NCBI GenBank assembly: GCA_015075405.1
Contig: JABTUK010000004.1
Span: 1,054,001-1,118,000, forward strand
Length of the DNA stretch: 64,000 nt
Direction: 5' to 3'
DNA from: Anaerolineales bacterium
GTDB taxonomy: Bacteria; Chloroflexota; Anaerolineae; 4572-78; J111
The notes below the pieces were generated by a model that was not told the origin of the DNA, searched no databases, and worked only from the letters and a program-made list of their open reading frames with translations. Shown here in pieces: positions 8,316-16,924 of this stretch (positions are counted from its first letter, which is position 1; every line of letters starts with the position of its first letter). The translations under genes and the position numbers were made by a program.

Positions 8316-9509
8316 ATGCTGAACCAAGCCAAAGCCTTATCCCAAGAACTGATTCGCCTCCGGCGGGATTTTCACCACCACCCGGAACTGGGTTTTCAAG
8401 AAGTACGGACAGCCAGAGTAGTGGCCGAAACCTTGCAAGAAATTGGCGGGATGACCATCCGCACCGGCGTGGGCAAAACCGGCGTTGTCGCCGACCTGGG
8501 CACAGGTAGCGGGCCGACCATCGCCATCCGGGCCGATATGGACGCTTTGCCCATTTTGGAAAAAACTGAGGCTGAATATGCCTCGATTAATCCGGGGGTG
8601 ATGCACGCCTGCGGCCACGACGCTCACACCGCGATCCTGCTGGGTGTGGCTCACTTGCTCAAAGATACCTTTGCCCAGAACAACCTGCAAGGCAACGTGC
8701 GCTTCCTCTTTCAGCCCGCCGAAGAGGTTGCGGACAGCGAAGGCATTAGCGGCGCGCCCCGCATGATCGAGGATGGCGCGCTGGAAGGGGTGGATGCCAT
8801 TATTGCTTTACACATGGATTCAACCTCGCCCTGCAGCACAGTTTCCATCCAGTGCGGCTGGAGTTCCGCCGCCGCCGATACCTTCGACGCCTGGCTCACC
8901 GGCACTGGCGGGCACGGCGCGTTTCCTCACCTCAACACCGATCCGTTATGGATGCTGGCCCCGGTGCTGATGGCCTTGCACGGGATTGTCGCTCGCCGGG
9001 TTGACCCGCTCAAGGCAGCCGTGGTCAGCCTGGGCCAGGTGCATGCCGGCAAAGCCAGCAATGTCATTCCCGGCGAGGTTTACCTGCAAGGCACGCTCCG
9101 CAGTTTCGACCCGGAGGTGCGCGAGCAGTTAATCGTTGAGGTGGAACGGGCTTTAGAATTGACCCGCTCTCTGGGCGGGGACTATCGTTTGAAAATCGAA
9201 CGAGGTTATCCCGCCGGTTGGAATGATCCAACAGTAACAAACTGGTTGTCCAGCGTCAGCGCCGATTTGTTAGGGGCTGAACAAGTCAAACCGGAGTGTA
9301 TGAGCATGGGGGCTGAAGATTTTGCCTTTATGGGTCAAAAAGCGCCCGGCGCGATGATTATGGTCGGCGCGGCCAAAGCGGATGGTCTGGTGCGCAACCA
9401 TCACACCGACATTTTTGATATTGACGAACAAGCGCTGCCCATTGGCGCAGCCATCCTGGCCGAAACCGCCCGCCGCTTCCTGGCCGGAGAGCTGAGTCTG
9501 GGCCAGTAA
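8316..9509 (+). CDS. M20 family amidohydrolase (HipO/AbgB-like)
   Basis: A 397-residue cytosolic zinc amidohydrolase of the M20D group (hippurate hydrolase, IAA-amino acid hydrolase, N-acyl amino acid deacylase). Visible marks are HHHPELGFQE (20-29), DMDALP (74-79), the metal-binding MHACGHDAH (96-104) including Cys99, and QPAEE (133-137) with the catalytic Glu. It would cleave the amide bond of N-acyl amino acids or amido conjugates. GAGGAG precedes ATG 8316. It could be coupled to the preceding peptide-binding protein in amino acid scavenging. Exact substrate cannot be told. Confidence 0.9.
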   Translation: MLNQAKALSQELIRLRRDFHHHPELGFQEVRTARVVAETLQEIGGMTIRTGVGKTGVVADLGTGSGPTIAIRADMDALPILEKTEAEYASINPGVMHACGHDAHTAILLGVAHLLKDTFAQNNLQGNVRFLFQPAEEVADSEGISGAPRMIEDGALEGVDAIIALHMDSTSPCSTVSIQCGWSSAAADTFDAWLTGTGGHGAFPHLNTDPLWMLAPVLMALHGIVARRVDPLKAAVVSLGQVHAGKASNVIPGEVYLQGTLRSFDPEVREQLIVEVERALELTRSLGGDYRLKIERGYPAGWNDPTVTNWLSSVSADLLGAEQVKPECMSMGAEDFAFMGQKAPGAMIMVGAAKADGLVRNHHTDIFDIDEQALPIGAAILAETARRFLAGELSLGQ

Positions 9510-9589
9510 GATATACCTGCATTTGTATCCTTTTTGACCGCCCGGCGGTGGTGATTAAGATTACTCAATGGTATGATAACGCTTAACCA

Positions 9590-9622
9590 AAACCCTAAAG
9601 GTCTTGAAGACCTTTAGGGTTT
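9590..9622. repeat. 33-bp near-perfect palindrome
   Basis: A perfect stem of about 16 bases around a single G (AAACCCTAAAGGTCTT then the reverse complement). It ends 14 bases before the likely ATG of the next gene and so could hide or shape its 5' untranslated region. There is no T-run for a classical terminator. Confidence 0.75.
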
Positions 9623-9636
9623 ACCAAGGATGTGGC

Positions 9637-10008
9637 ATGGAAGGCCCCAACCCCATTGACCTGACTCAATTTATCTATCCTCTGCTCATTTTTATAGGGA
9701 TTACCCTGACCCTGGCTATCCTGCTGATTGCCTGGATTGTCTGGCGCGTTCGGCGGATTAACCTGCCGCCCAACGCCGATTGGATCACAGCCATACGCGC
9801 CACCCCTTTGGTGGTGGTACTGGCGCTGGATTTGCTGGATTTCAGCCTTGACTTTCTCTCCGCCCCCTTTGCCTGGATTCTCTTGAGCTACCTGGGCCTC
9901 AAACCGCTCCGGACCATCACCACCGTTGAGAGCCTTATCCCCGGCACCCAATTTCTACCGACCATGACCGCCGCCTGGATCGCCGCCCGCTTTATGAGAA
10001 ACAATTGA
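9637..10008 (+). CDS. Small membrane protein, unknown
   Basis: A 123-residue protein with one strong N-terminal helix (about residues 12-35) and two weaker hydrophobic stretches (about 55-80 and 100-118). I chose ATG 9637 because AAGG lies at a proper distance; a TTG at 9604 falls within the 33-bp palindrome. The second half contains 'LLDLLDFSLDFLSAPFAWILLSYLGL', a pattern seen in small membrane proteins of unknown role. No partner can be inferred from the neighbours. Confidence 0.7.
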   Translation: MEGPNPIDLTQFIYPLLIFIGITLTLAILLIAWIVWRVRRINLPPNADWITAIRATPLVVVLALDLLDFSLDFLSAPFAWILLSYLGLKPLRTITTVESLIPGTQFLPTMTAAWIAARFMRNN

Positions 10009-10083
10009 GCCTGGCCTCTACTGGAGATACCCCCTCGCACTTTACGCCGTTTCCCCTTTGAGGTAAAATCCCAGGCGATGAAA

Positions 10084-10146
10084 CCAGTAAACAGTAGCCA
10101 GTAAACAGTAATCAGTCTGACTACTGACTACTGTTTACTGTTTACC
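10084..10146. repeat. Facing heptamer arrays (CAGTAAA / CTGTTTA)
   Basis: CAGTAAA/CAGTAGC/CAGTAAA/CAGTAAT units face CTACTGA/CTACTGT/TTACTGT units. The transcript would form a hairpin of about 25 bp just ahead of the thioredoxin gene's ribosome binding site. Confidence 0.8.
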
Positions 10147-10164
10147 ACCTTTCGAGGAGTTATT

Positions 10165-11037
10165 ATGCAAACACCTGTTGCTACCAAAACCAACGTCATT
10201 GACGTAACCGAACAAACCTTTGCCGTCGAGGTTCTGGAACGATCCAAAACCACGCCGGTGGTGGTGGACTTTTGGGCGCCCTGGTGCGGCCCATGCCGCA
10301 TGTTGGGGCCAACCCTGGAAAAACTGGCCGCCGAGTTCAACGGCGCCTTTATTCTGGCCAAAGTGAACGTGGATGAAAATCAGCGGCTGGCTATGCAGTT
10401 TCGGGTGCAAGGTATTCCGGCGGTCAAAGCCTTTTACAACGGCAAAGTCGCTGGTGAATTTACCGGGGCACAGCCCGAACCCCAGGTGCGTAAATTTATC
10501 CAGGGTCTCGTTCCCTCCCAGGCTGATTTATTGGCCCGGCAGGGATACGAGTGGGAAATGAGCAACCAACTGGCGATGGCCGTGACCAATTATCAGGCCG
10601 CTCTGGCCGAACAACCAGACCATTACCCGGCCATGGTCGGTTTGGGCCGAACCTTGCTGCGGCAGGGCCAAGTTGAAGCCGCCCTGGCTACCCTGAACGG
10701 AATTCCCGCCGGTATCCCAGAGCGCGCTGCCGCCGATGCCTTGATCGCCACGGCTCAATTCCAGCAGCATGCCAACGGCCACAGCGAAGCAGATTTACGC
10801 GCCGCCCTCACTGCCGACCCTAAAGATGTTGCCAGCCGTTACGCCCTGGCCAGCCTGCTGGCCAGCCAGCAACGCTACATCGAAGCCCTGGATGAATTCC
10901 TGGAGGTGGTCCGCCGCAACCGCAAATACAACGACGACGGCGCGCGTAAGGCGATGCTGGCTCTCTTTACCACCCTCGGCGAGGACAATGAACTGACCCG
11001 CACCTATCGCCAGAAGTTGGCGAATGTTCTATTTTAA
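10165..11037 (+). CDS. Thioredoxin-TPR protein (YbbN/CnoX-like)
   Basis: A 290-residue fusion of a thioredoxin domain (about 10-115) and a helical TPR-like region (about 125-290), the architecture of E. coli YbbN/CnoX (284 residues), a redox-regulated holdase that hands clients to GroEL or DnaK. Unlike E. coli CnoX, which lacks a normal active site, this protein keeps WCGPC (Trp40-Cys44) and a cis-Pro loop (GIPAVKAF), so it should also be an active thiol-disulfide oxidoreductase. GAGGAG precedes ATG 10165. Cytosolic; no signal peptide. Confidence 0.9.
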   Translation: MQTPVATKTNVIDVTEQTFAVEVLERSKTTPVVVDFWAPWCGPCRMLGPTLEKLAAEFNGAFILAKVNVDENQRLAMQFRVQGIPAVKAFYNGKVAGEFTGAQPEPQVRKFIQGLVPSQADLLARQGYEWEMSNQLAMAVTNYQAALAEQPDHYPAMVGLGRTLLRQGQVEAALATLNGIPAGIPERAAADALIATAQFQQHANGHSEADLRAALTADPKDVASRYALASLLASQQRYIEALDEFLEVVRRNRKYNDDGARKAMLALFTTLGEDNELTRTYRQKLANVLF

Positions 11038-11039
11038 AG

Positions 11040-11105
11040 ACGACCGGGGACCGGAGACGGGAGACGGGGAATCTTTGCCCGTTCTCGATCTTCGGTTCTC
11101 GGTCA
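11040..11105. repeat. Heptamer array (GACCGGG/GAGACGG type)
   Basis: GACCGGG-like units are followed by a partly complementary CGTTCTCG/TCGGTTCTCGG stretch. It fills the whole gap between the thioredoxin and ComB genes, leaving little room for a normal ribosome binding site. Confidence 0.65.
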
Positions 11106-11109
11106 GATA

Positions 11110-11802
11110 ATGACAATGGAATTTCGCCAAGTCACCCTTGAAACCTGTCCTGACGCCACCGGCGCGGTCGTGGCGATTGATGTGGTCCGGGCCTTTACGA
11201 CCGCCGCCTATGCTTTTGCCGCCGGAGCCGGCGAGATTATCCTGGCTGGTACGGTGGAGGAAGCTCTGGCCCTGCGCGAACAATTTCCCGGCACATTCCT
11301 CATGGGTGAGGTGGATGGTCTGCCGATTTCCGAGTTTGATTTTGGCAACTCGCCCACCGAAATAGCCGGACTCGACCTGGCCGGGCGGCGGTTGATCCAG
11401 CGGACAACGGCAGGGACGCAGGGCGTGGTCCGCAGCACAAAGGCGGACCTGCTGCTGGCCGGCAGCTTGGTCTGCGCCGGAGCGACAGCCCGTTATCTGC
11501 GGCAGGCTCAGCCGGAAACGGTGACATTTGTGATAACAGGAATTTTGTTGGGGCGCGACGGCGATGAGGATATCGCCTGTGCCGACTATTTAACGGCGCT
11601 GCTGCGCGGCGAGCAACCTGACATCGCCCCCTTTATCCAGCGTGTATACAAATCAACCACCGGCCGCCTCTTCACCGACCCGGCCCACCCCGAATTTTCC
11701 GAGGCGGACCTGGCCCGCTGCGTCGAGGTGGATCGCTTCGATTTTGCCATGGTCGTTGAGCGGCGCGATGGGCTGTGGCTGCTAAAGCCGGTGAGGGTAT
11801 AG
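11110..11802 (+). CDS. comB: 2-phosphosulfolactate phosphatase family (ComB)
   Basis: A 230-residue ComB-fold protein. The family includes the Mg-dependent 2-phosphosulfolactate phosphatase of coenzyme M synthesis, but many bacterial members have unknown substrates. Marks seen are AIDVVRAFTTA (22-32), LMGEVDG (64-70), FDFGNSPTE (76-84), QRTTAGTQG (about 97-105) and the late DEDIACADYL. These match the family's metal and phosphate pocket. The start is ATG 11110 or 11116; the Shine-Dalgarno is poor because of the upstream repeat. Bacteria of this kind are not known to make coenzyme M, so the real substrate may be another phospho-hydroxy acid. Confidence 0.82.
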   Translation: MTMEFRQVTLETCPDATGAVVAIDVVRAFTTAAYAFAAGAGEIILAGTVEEALALREQFPGTFLMGEVDGLPISEFDFGNSPTEIAGLDLAGRRLIQRTTAGTQGVVRSTKADLLLAGSLVCAGATARYLRQAQPETVTFVITGILLGRDGDEDIACADYLTALLRGEQPDIAPFIQRVYKSTTGRLFTDPAHPEFSEADLARCVEVDRFDFAMVVERRDGLWLLKPVRV

Positions 11803-11851
11803 TATGGGCTTGCGTCAATTCGTCACGATTTAGCGTACTCGGTTTCTGGTA

Positions 11852-11939
11852 TGTCATTTCGAGCGCCAGCGAGAAATCTCCGTGCTCGCTATCGAATTTT
11901 AGACAGCGGAGGAGATTCCTCCCTACGGTCGGAATGACA
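11852..11939. repeat. Palindromic element, family C copy 1
   Basis: It begins TGTCATTTCGAGCG and ends CGGTCGGAATGACA, with an internal GAGAAATCTCC / GGAGATTCCTCC pair. It matches copies at 19646-19755 and 46055-46158. It abuts the stop codon of the FGE-like gene. Confidence 0.8.
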
Positions 11940-12722
11940 CTACTCCGGCGAGACAGCGCAGCGAAAACCCACATTATTATAAAACTGAAAATCTCCGTCC
12001 AGCCGGGAAAGGCAGTTGGCTACACTGGCGTCATTCATCCATGAAGCGCCGCGCAGCACCCGAAAGCCCTGCGCCTCCCGGCTTTCCCGCCCATCATTGG
12101 GGTCGTAGGGGAAAGGGTAAAACAGGCTGTTGGTCCACTCCCAGACATTGCCAACCATGTCAATCACCCCTTCCGGGGTGTCCCCGGCGGGAGAAAAAGC
12201 GCCTACGGGACTGGTCTCGTGTAAGCCGGCTTCTTTACAGTTGCAATAATCGGCGGCAAACTCATTGCCCCAGGCATAGCGCCGGCCTGTAAAGCCGCGC
12301 GCGGCGCGCTCCCACTCGGCCTCGGTCGGCAGGCGTTTGCCGGCCCAGGCGGCATACGCCATGGCGTCGGCCCAGGTGACCAGCACCACCGGATGGTCGG
12401 CTTTGCCTGCCGGGTAGGTACGGGTCTGCGGGTCCCAGTTATAACCCTGGGTATCACACCAACTGACCTGGTAATTGGGCACAGTGTGACCGGTCGCGTC
12501 TACAAACTTTTTGTATTCGGCATTGGTCACCGGCCAGCGGTCAAGATAAAAATCAGCCACAAAAACCTGGTGCTGGGGTTGGTGATGGGGGTTGCCGTCG
12601 TTGCTGCCCATTGTAAAAGCGCCGCCGGAAATAAACACCATCTCCTTGTCGTCATTAGGCCAGACAATAACGGAAGTGCTGGTTGGGTTAGATGCAGGGA
12701 CAGGTTGCTGAGTCATAATCAT
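11940..12722 (-). CDS. SUMF1/FGE-sulfatase domain protein, likely not a formylglycine enzyme
   Basis: A 260-residue formylglycine-generating-enzyme fold protein (FGE-sulfatase/SUMF1 family). It keeps ISGGAFTMGS (31-40), the D-x-W/P-V-T-N-A-E-Y strand (61-70), LPTEAEWERAARG (131-143), GNVWEW (181-186) and LRGASW (223-228). In true FGE the last motif is followed by the copper-binding Cys pair; here the first Cys position is Asn230 and only Cys237 is near, so oxidase activity is doubtful. Relatives of this kind serve as hydroxylases, sulfoxide synthases or ligand-binding domains. ATG 12716 is better spaced from GAGGTGG than 12722. It lies 9 bases after the double-FHA gene and is probably co-transcribed with it. 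Confidence 0.85.
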   Translation of the reverse strand: MIMTQQPVPASNPTSTSVIVWPNDDKEMVFISGGAFTMGSNDGNPHHQPQHQVFVADFYLDRWPVTNAEYKKFVDATGHTVPNYQVSWCDTQGYNWDPQTRTYPAGKADHPVVLVTWADAMAYAAWAGKRLPTEAEWERAARGFTGRRYAWGNEFAADYCNCKEAGLHETSPVGAFSPAGDTPEGVIDMVGNVWEWTNSLFYPFPYDPNDGRESREAQGFRVLRGASWMNDASVANCLSRLDGDFQFYNNVGFRCAVSPE

Positions 12723-12731
12723 CCACCTCTT

Positions 12732-13940
12732 TTAAACCATAATATCATAGGCCAGAACACAGCCGCCCAGCCAGATATGATCGCCGGGTTTTAGGGCGAC
12801 CGCCTGGCCGAGCAGCAGCATTTCGCCGTTAAGCCGGGTGCCAAAGCCGCTGCCCAGGTCTTCCACATAAGGCAAGCCATTTCGCCAGGTGATAACGGCG
12901 TGCCGGCGCGACACCCGAACCGCCACCTCGCCCATAGAGTTCAGATCAAGTTCGGGGATAAAATCAACATAGCGATCTGAACGCCCGATGGTGATCTCCT
13001 GAGGCGGCGCGATGAGGAATTGTTCACCATTGGGGGTCATCAGAATATGCTGAAGCTGCGGGTTGGCGGAGACAATCAGCCGTTCTACCGGCACTGCCTC
13101 GTAATAAAACCGCACATTCCCCAGAGTAATCTGGTCGCCATGCTGCAGTGGACGCGAAGGGCTGAATTGAATCTGTTCGCCGTTGAGGAACACGCCGTGG
13201 CGGCTGCCCAGGTCTTCGATGGTGTGCTGTCCATTCTGGCCGACGATTTTGGCGTGCCGGCGTGAAATAACACGGGCGCCGGAATCTTCATAAGCCAGGT
13301 CAACATCGGGTGGCAGGCCCAGGTTGGGATCAAACCGGCCCAAAACCAATTCGCCGGTGACAGGCAGGGCAATATGGCGATTGCTAGAACTGAGGACCAA
13401 CCAATAGGGTCTGCCTTGAGGGGCCGTCGCCTTTTTGCTGGGTAAATTTTTGGGCAGTGCTTCGACCATCCCAATAACGTCGGGCCGCGTTTCATCCATC
13501 ATCGGGGCAGTCCAGGCCGGCTTTTCGGCCAGGTGGCCCAGCGACGACGTTTCCCAGCGCGAGTCAGGTTGACTGGGGGATTGGGGCGGCTTTTGCTTGG
13601 CGGCTGGCGGAGGCTCTGCCGCAGCAGATGAAACCGGTCGCAGATAGTCGGGCCTTTTCGGTGCGGATTGAGGCGGGGAAGGGGGGGGGCCTTCTTTGGC
13701 CTCCCGGATTTGGCGCAACCGGCGGGCTAACATGGACTCTTCTTGCCCCGAATTTTTTCTGGCCCGTTCCTCGTCTGCTTTGATCAGAAGACAATTGATT
13801 TGCAACAGTCCCCAAGTAGCATGCGTATCCGTCCGCGCCGCAAAGGCGTTGCGAACCATGGCCTTGATACTTGGAGAGTTGTCGCTCTGATCAATACAAC
13901 GGTTTCGAATGGGGCATTTGCGGCAATCATATTTGAACAT
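12732..13940 (-). CDS. Double FHA-domain protein with N-terminal Cys cluster
   Basis: A 402-residue cytosolic protein with a Cys-rich N-terminus (Cys6, Cys9, Cys15 and Cys50; CRKCPIRNRC looks able to bind metal), a Pro-rich linker (about 85-180) and two forkhead-associated domains (about 198-275 and 315-395). Both FHA domains carry the phosphothreonine-binding GR and S-R-R-H-A signatures (GRFDP/ISRRHA and IGRSD/VSRRHA) plus N-G before the last strands. FHA domains read phospho-Thr marks made by Ser/Thr kinases, but no kinase gene is present in this window. Its downstream partner is the SUMF1-fold protein, a combination reminiscent of kinase-phosphatase-FHA signalling islands. Confidence 0.88.
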   Translation of the reverse strand: MFKYDCRKCPIRNRCIDQSDNSPSIKAMVRNAFAARTDTHATWGLLQINCLLIKADEERARKNSGQEESMLARRLRQIREAKEGPPPSPPQSAPKRPDYLRPVSSAAAEPPPAAKQKPPQSPSQPDSRWETSSLGHLAEKPAWTAPMMDETRPDVIGMVEALPKNLPSKKATAPQGRPYWLVLSSSNRHIALPVTGELVLGRFDPNLGLPPDVDLAYEDSGARVISRRHAKIVGQNGQHTIEDLGSRHGVFLNGEQIQFSPSRPLQHGDQITLGNVRFYYEAVPVERLIVSANPQLQHILMTPNGEQFLIAPPQEITIGRSDRYVDFIPELDLNSMGEVAVRVSRRHAVITWRNGLPYVEDLGSGFGTRLNGEMLLLGQAVALKPGDHIWLGGCVLAYDIMV

Positions 13941-14031
13941 TGCCTGTTACCCTTCCCTACTTCAAGTATAGCACCGGGTAGATGGGCTGTCAACGGGTAA
14001 AAGTTCTATAAATTCAACGCTTCTCCCCAAA

Positions 14032-14060
14032 TTGACAAAGTCCGATCAATAAATTATAGT
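14032..14060 (+). promoter_or_regulatory. Sigma70-type promoter for FAH-family gene
   Basis: TTGACA (14032-14037), a 17-base spacer and TATAGT (14055-14060). Transcription would begin near 14067, giving a leader of about 40 bases to ATG 14108. Confidence 0.75.
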
Positions 14061-14107
14061 CGTGCCAAAGCTGATTTCTGTTAAAGTTGTTACCGAAGGG
14101 GAACGTT

Positions 14108-15004
14108 ATGCTGCAAATTTGCCGCTTTTTTCAACCTACCATTGGCTCCCGCCTGGGAGCGCTGCTCGACGCGCAGGTTTACGATCTGACCGCCACCGGC
14201 CGGCCTGCCTTTGCTTCGTTCAATGCCTGGCTGAGTTGGGCCGGACAGCAAGGAGCAGCCCAGGTTGCCGCTACTTTAGCCGATGCAACCGCCAACCTCA
14301 CTCCGGTTTATGCCTGGGCCGACTTGCAGCATCAACCCGACCCCACCCGACCGCATCTCTTGCCGCCTTTGGATGCTCAGGAGGTTTGGGCGGCAGGCGT
14401 AACCTATTTACGTAGCCGCGAGGCCCGTGAAGAAGAGTCAAACAAAATTGGCGTTTATGATCGGGTTTATGAGGCAGAACGGCCTGAAATCTTTCTCAAA
14501 GCGACGCCCCATCGGGTGGTTGGTCCGCACGATTTTATCCGCGTCCGGGCCGACGCGCATTGGACTGTGCCTGAGCCGGAGTTGACGGTACTGCTCAGCC
14601 CCAATTTACAGATTGTCGGCTACACCGCCGGCAATGATGTCTCTTCGCGTGACATCGAAGGCGAGAACCCGTTGTATCTGCCCCAGGCCAAAATCTACAG
14701 CCGCAGTTGCGCCCTGGGGCCGGTCGTCACCCTGGCCGCCGACCTGAGCGGCCCGGCGGAAATCGAATTGGCTGTCCAGCGCGCCGGGGAAACCATTTTT
14801 GCCGGCCAGACCAGCACCGCCCAAATGAAGCGCCCCATCAGCGATCTGGTCGCTTACCTGGGGCGCGAAAACGAATTTCCTCACGGCGTCTTCCTGATGA
14901 CCGGCACCGGCCTCGTCCCGCCCGACGATTACACCCTCCAGGCGGGGGATGTGGTCGAAATTACTATCGAGCGGATTGGGCAATTGGTTAATCCGGTGCA
15001 GTAA
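14108..15004 (+). CDS. Fumarylacetoacetate hydrolase family protein
   Basis: A 298-residue FAH-family enzyme, a metal-dependent fold that hydrolyses or dehydrates beta-diketo or 2-keto-3-deoxy acids. GAAGGGG is well placed before ATG 14108; an upstream in-frame TTG (14087) lies before it. Marks seen are EIFLKATPHRVVGP, PEPELTVLLS (the Glu-x-Glu metal ligands), GYTAGNDVSSRDIEGENPLY and MTGTGLVPPDDYTLQAGDVV. The GENPLYLPQAK segment resembles the 2-keto-3-deoxy-sugar-acid dehydratases/diketo acid hydrolases. The gene faces an operon with two SDRs and a zinc alcohol dehydrogenase, which fits a non-phosphorylating sugar-acid route (for instance xylonate, arabinonate or fuconate). The substrate is inferred only. 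Confidence 0.87.
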   Translation: MLQICRFFQPTIGSRLGALLDAQVYDLTATGRPAFASFNAWLSWAGQQGAAQVAATLADATANLTPVYAWADLQHQPDPTRPHLLPPLDAQEVWAAGVTYLRSREAREEESNKIGVYDRVYEAERPEIFLKATPHRVVGPHDFIRVRADAHWTVPEPELTVLLSPNLQIVGYTAGNDVSSRDIEGENPLYLPQAKIYSRSCALGPVVTLAADLSGPAEIELAVQRAGETIFAGQTSTAQMKRPISDLVAYLGRENEFPHGVFLMTGTGLVPPDDYTLQAGDVVEITIERIGQLVNPVQ

Positions 15005-15044
15005 TTGCTGACTCTAACCATAAACCCGAGTTCGAAGTCTGCCT

Positions 15045-15175
15045 TACTGCACCCTTCGATACGCCCACTCCCTTCGGTCGCAGGGCTACTCAGGATGCAG
15101 TAAAGCAAAAATCATCCTGAGTAGGGCGATAGCCCGTATCGAAGCTGCGTCCTGAGCCTGTCGAAGGGGGTGATT
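15045..15175. repeat. Palindromic element with CATCCTGAGTAGGGCG core
   Basis: An inverted repeat of CCTACTCAGGATG-like and CATCCTGAGTAGGGCG arms, with outer CCTTCGATACG and CGTATCGAAG arms. It lies in the convergent gap between the FAH gene and the dehydratase. A fragment of the same type (CCTGAGTTTATCGAATGGG) lies at 5866-5884. Confidence 0.75.
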
Positions 15176-15200
15176 TTTTGCTGATAAGCGCAAACTTACA

Positions 15201-16151
15201 TCATAAGACACTTTTTAACGCCTCAAGGCTGATATTGGCCCCGCACAAAACAATGACCACGTTTTGAGCGCGGAATCGGTTGGCTGTTTTGAGATAAGCC
15301 GCCACTGCCACGCCCGCCGCCCCTTCGACCAGGAGGTGTTGGCTTTCGATGATCAGGCGCATGGCGGCTTTGATCTCGTCCTCGCTGACCAGCACAAACT
15401 CATCCACCAGCTTTTGGCACAAGGCAAAGGTGATCGCCCCCGGCTCGATGCCCCCGGCGCTGCCATCCGACAGGGTGGGCAGCGACTCCATTTCAACAAT
15501 CTGACCGGCCTTGACCGACTCGGCCATCACCGGCGAATTTTCCGGCAAACAGCCGATGATGTTGACCTGCGGATTGATGGCTTTGAGATACCCGGCAATA
15601 CCGCTAATGAGTCCGCCCCCGCCGACGGTGACAAAAACGGCGTCAATCCGTTCCAGTTGCCGGGCCAGTTCGACCCCAATCGTGCCCTGCCCGGCGATGA
15701 TCTGCTCGTCGTTGTAGGGCGAAATATAAACCAGGCCGCGCTGATTAGCATAGTCGCGGGCGTAGAGTTCGGTCAGGCCGCTGTCATGGCCGTAATGATG
15801 AACCTGCGCCCCCAAGCGCCGGATCATTTCGACTTTGACCGGCGAGGCGTTCTCCGGCACAAAAATCTGGCCGGGCAGCCCCAGCCGCTTGAGACCGTAG
15901 GCCACCGCCGCCCCGTGATTGCCCGAAGAGGCCGTCACAATCCCCTGGGCGCGTTCCTCCGGGCTGAGGCTGAGCAGCTTGTTCATCGCCCCGCGCAGTT
16001 TGAACGAACCCGTATATTGCAGATTTTCCAGTTTGAGATAAACACTGCTTTGGCCCATTTCGCTCAGAGCCAGGGCGTGATCCAGCGGCGTTTCGCGGAT
16101 GTAGGGGCGGATTCGTTGTTCCGCTTGAGTCGACTCAATGTAGAAATCCAT
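15201..16151 (-). CDS. Threonine/serine dehydratase, PLP fold type II
   Basis: A 316-residue PLP enzyme of the catabolic threonine ammonia-lyase/serine racemase group. The Schiff-base Lys51 is in GSFKLRG; SSGNHG (75-80) binds the substrate carboxylate and the VGGGGL stretch (about 176-181) holds the cofactor phosphate. There is no C-terminal ACT domain, so it is not the Ile-feedback form; the length fits the catabolic TdcB/Ser racemase class. It is the last gene of the minus-strand operon, 9 bases after the TauE-like gene. In this setting it could degrade Thr or Ser, or a beta-hydroxy amino acid such as a hydroxyaspartate. Confidence 0.9.
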   Translation of the reverse strand: MDFYIESTQAEQRIRPYIRETPLDHALALSEMGQSSVYLKLENLQYTGSFKLRGAMNKLLSLSPEERAQGIVTASSGNHGAAVAYGLKRLGLPGQIFVPENASPVKVEMIRRLGAQVHHYGHDSGLTELYARDYANQRGLVYISPYNDEQIIAGQGTIGVELARQLERIDAVFVTVGGGGLISGIAGYLKAINPQVNIIGCLPENSPVMAESVKAGQIVEMESLPTLSDGSAGGIEPGAITFALCQKLVDEFVLVSEDEIKAAMRLIIESQHLLVEGAAGVAVAAYLKTANRFRAQNVVIVLCGANISLEALKSVL

Positions 16152-16160
16152 ACGTACCTT

Positions 16161-16922
16161 TCAACGTACCCAATAAATAACAGCCACCACCACCCCAATA
16201 ACTACCACAATCCAGCGCAGCACGGAGGGTTTGATTCTACCGGCCAGCTTTCCCCCCAGAACGCCGCCCAACAGCGCGCCAACGGCCATGACCAGCGCGG
16301 CTGACCAGACCACCTGCCCGGAAAACAGAAAGAAGATTGCAGCAGCAATATTGACGCTAAACGCGACAGCTTGTTTCAAGCCGTTGAGCCGGGTCAGCGA
16401 GTCATCCAGAGTCACCCCCAGCGCGGCCAGTATAATCACGCTCAAACCTGCGCCGAAATAGCCGCCGTAAATGGCCGCCAGGCCCGTCGGCAGCATGGCC
16501 CATGTTTCGGACAGAGTCGAGCCGGTATGGTGGGATCGGCGCACCAGCCAGGCCCGCACCGGGTCTTGCACCGCCAGCAAAGCCGAGGCCAGCAGAATCA
16601 AAAAGGGGACCAGCGCCCGAAAAACGCGCTCGCCCGTGTTGAGCAGCAAAATGCCGCCGATAACTCCCCCAATCACCCCCATCGGCAGTAACAGCCACAG
16701 CCGCCGTTTTTGTCCCTGCAAATCCTTTTTCTGGGCCAGGGTCGCGCCCAGGTAGCCGGGACACAGCGCCACCGTGTTGGTCACATTGGCCGTTACCGCC
16801 GGAACCCCGACCGCCGTCAGCATGGGGAAGGTAATCAGCGTACCGCCGCCGGCCAGGGCGTTCACCGCTCCAGCGGCGACGGCCGCCAGACCGATCAGGA
16901 CAAATTCCAATCCACTGAGCAT
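16161..16922 (-). CDS. TauE/SafE family membrane permease
   Basis: A 253-residue TauE/SafE (TSUP) protein with about eight hydrophobic helices and the family's repeat motif near the N-terminus (AGGGTLITFPMLTAVGVPAV). Members export sulfite, sulfoacetate or related organic anions, or take up anions. It starts 2 bases after the stop of the SDR gene and ends 9 bases before the dehydratase, so it shares their transcript. Within a sugar-acid or amino-acid oxidation operon it may move the substrate or a product anion; this is inference. Confidence 0.88.
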   Translation of the reverse strand: MLSGLEFVLIGLAAVAAGAVNALAGGGTLITFPMLTAVGVPAVTANVTNTVALCPGYLGATLAQKKDLQGQKRRLWLLLPMGVIGGVIGGILLLNTGERVFRALVPFLILLASALLAVQDPVRAWLVRRSHHTGSTLSETWAMLPTGLAAIYGGYFGAGLSVIILAALGVTLDDSLTRLNGLKQAVAFSVNIAAAIFFLFSGQVVWSAALVMAVGALLGGVLGGKLAGRIKPSVLRWIVVVIGVVVAVIYWVR

Positions 16923-16924
16923 AA

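Noticed and set aside
11775..12044. 89-codon plus-strand open frame after ComB
   Set aside because: It consists mostly of a family C palindromic element and the antisense end of the FGE-like gene.
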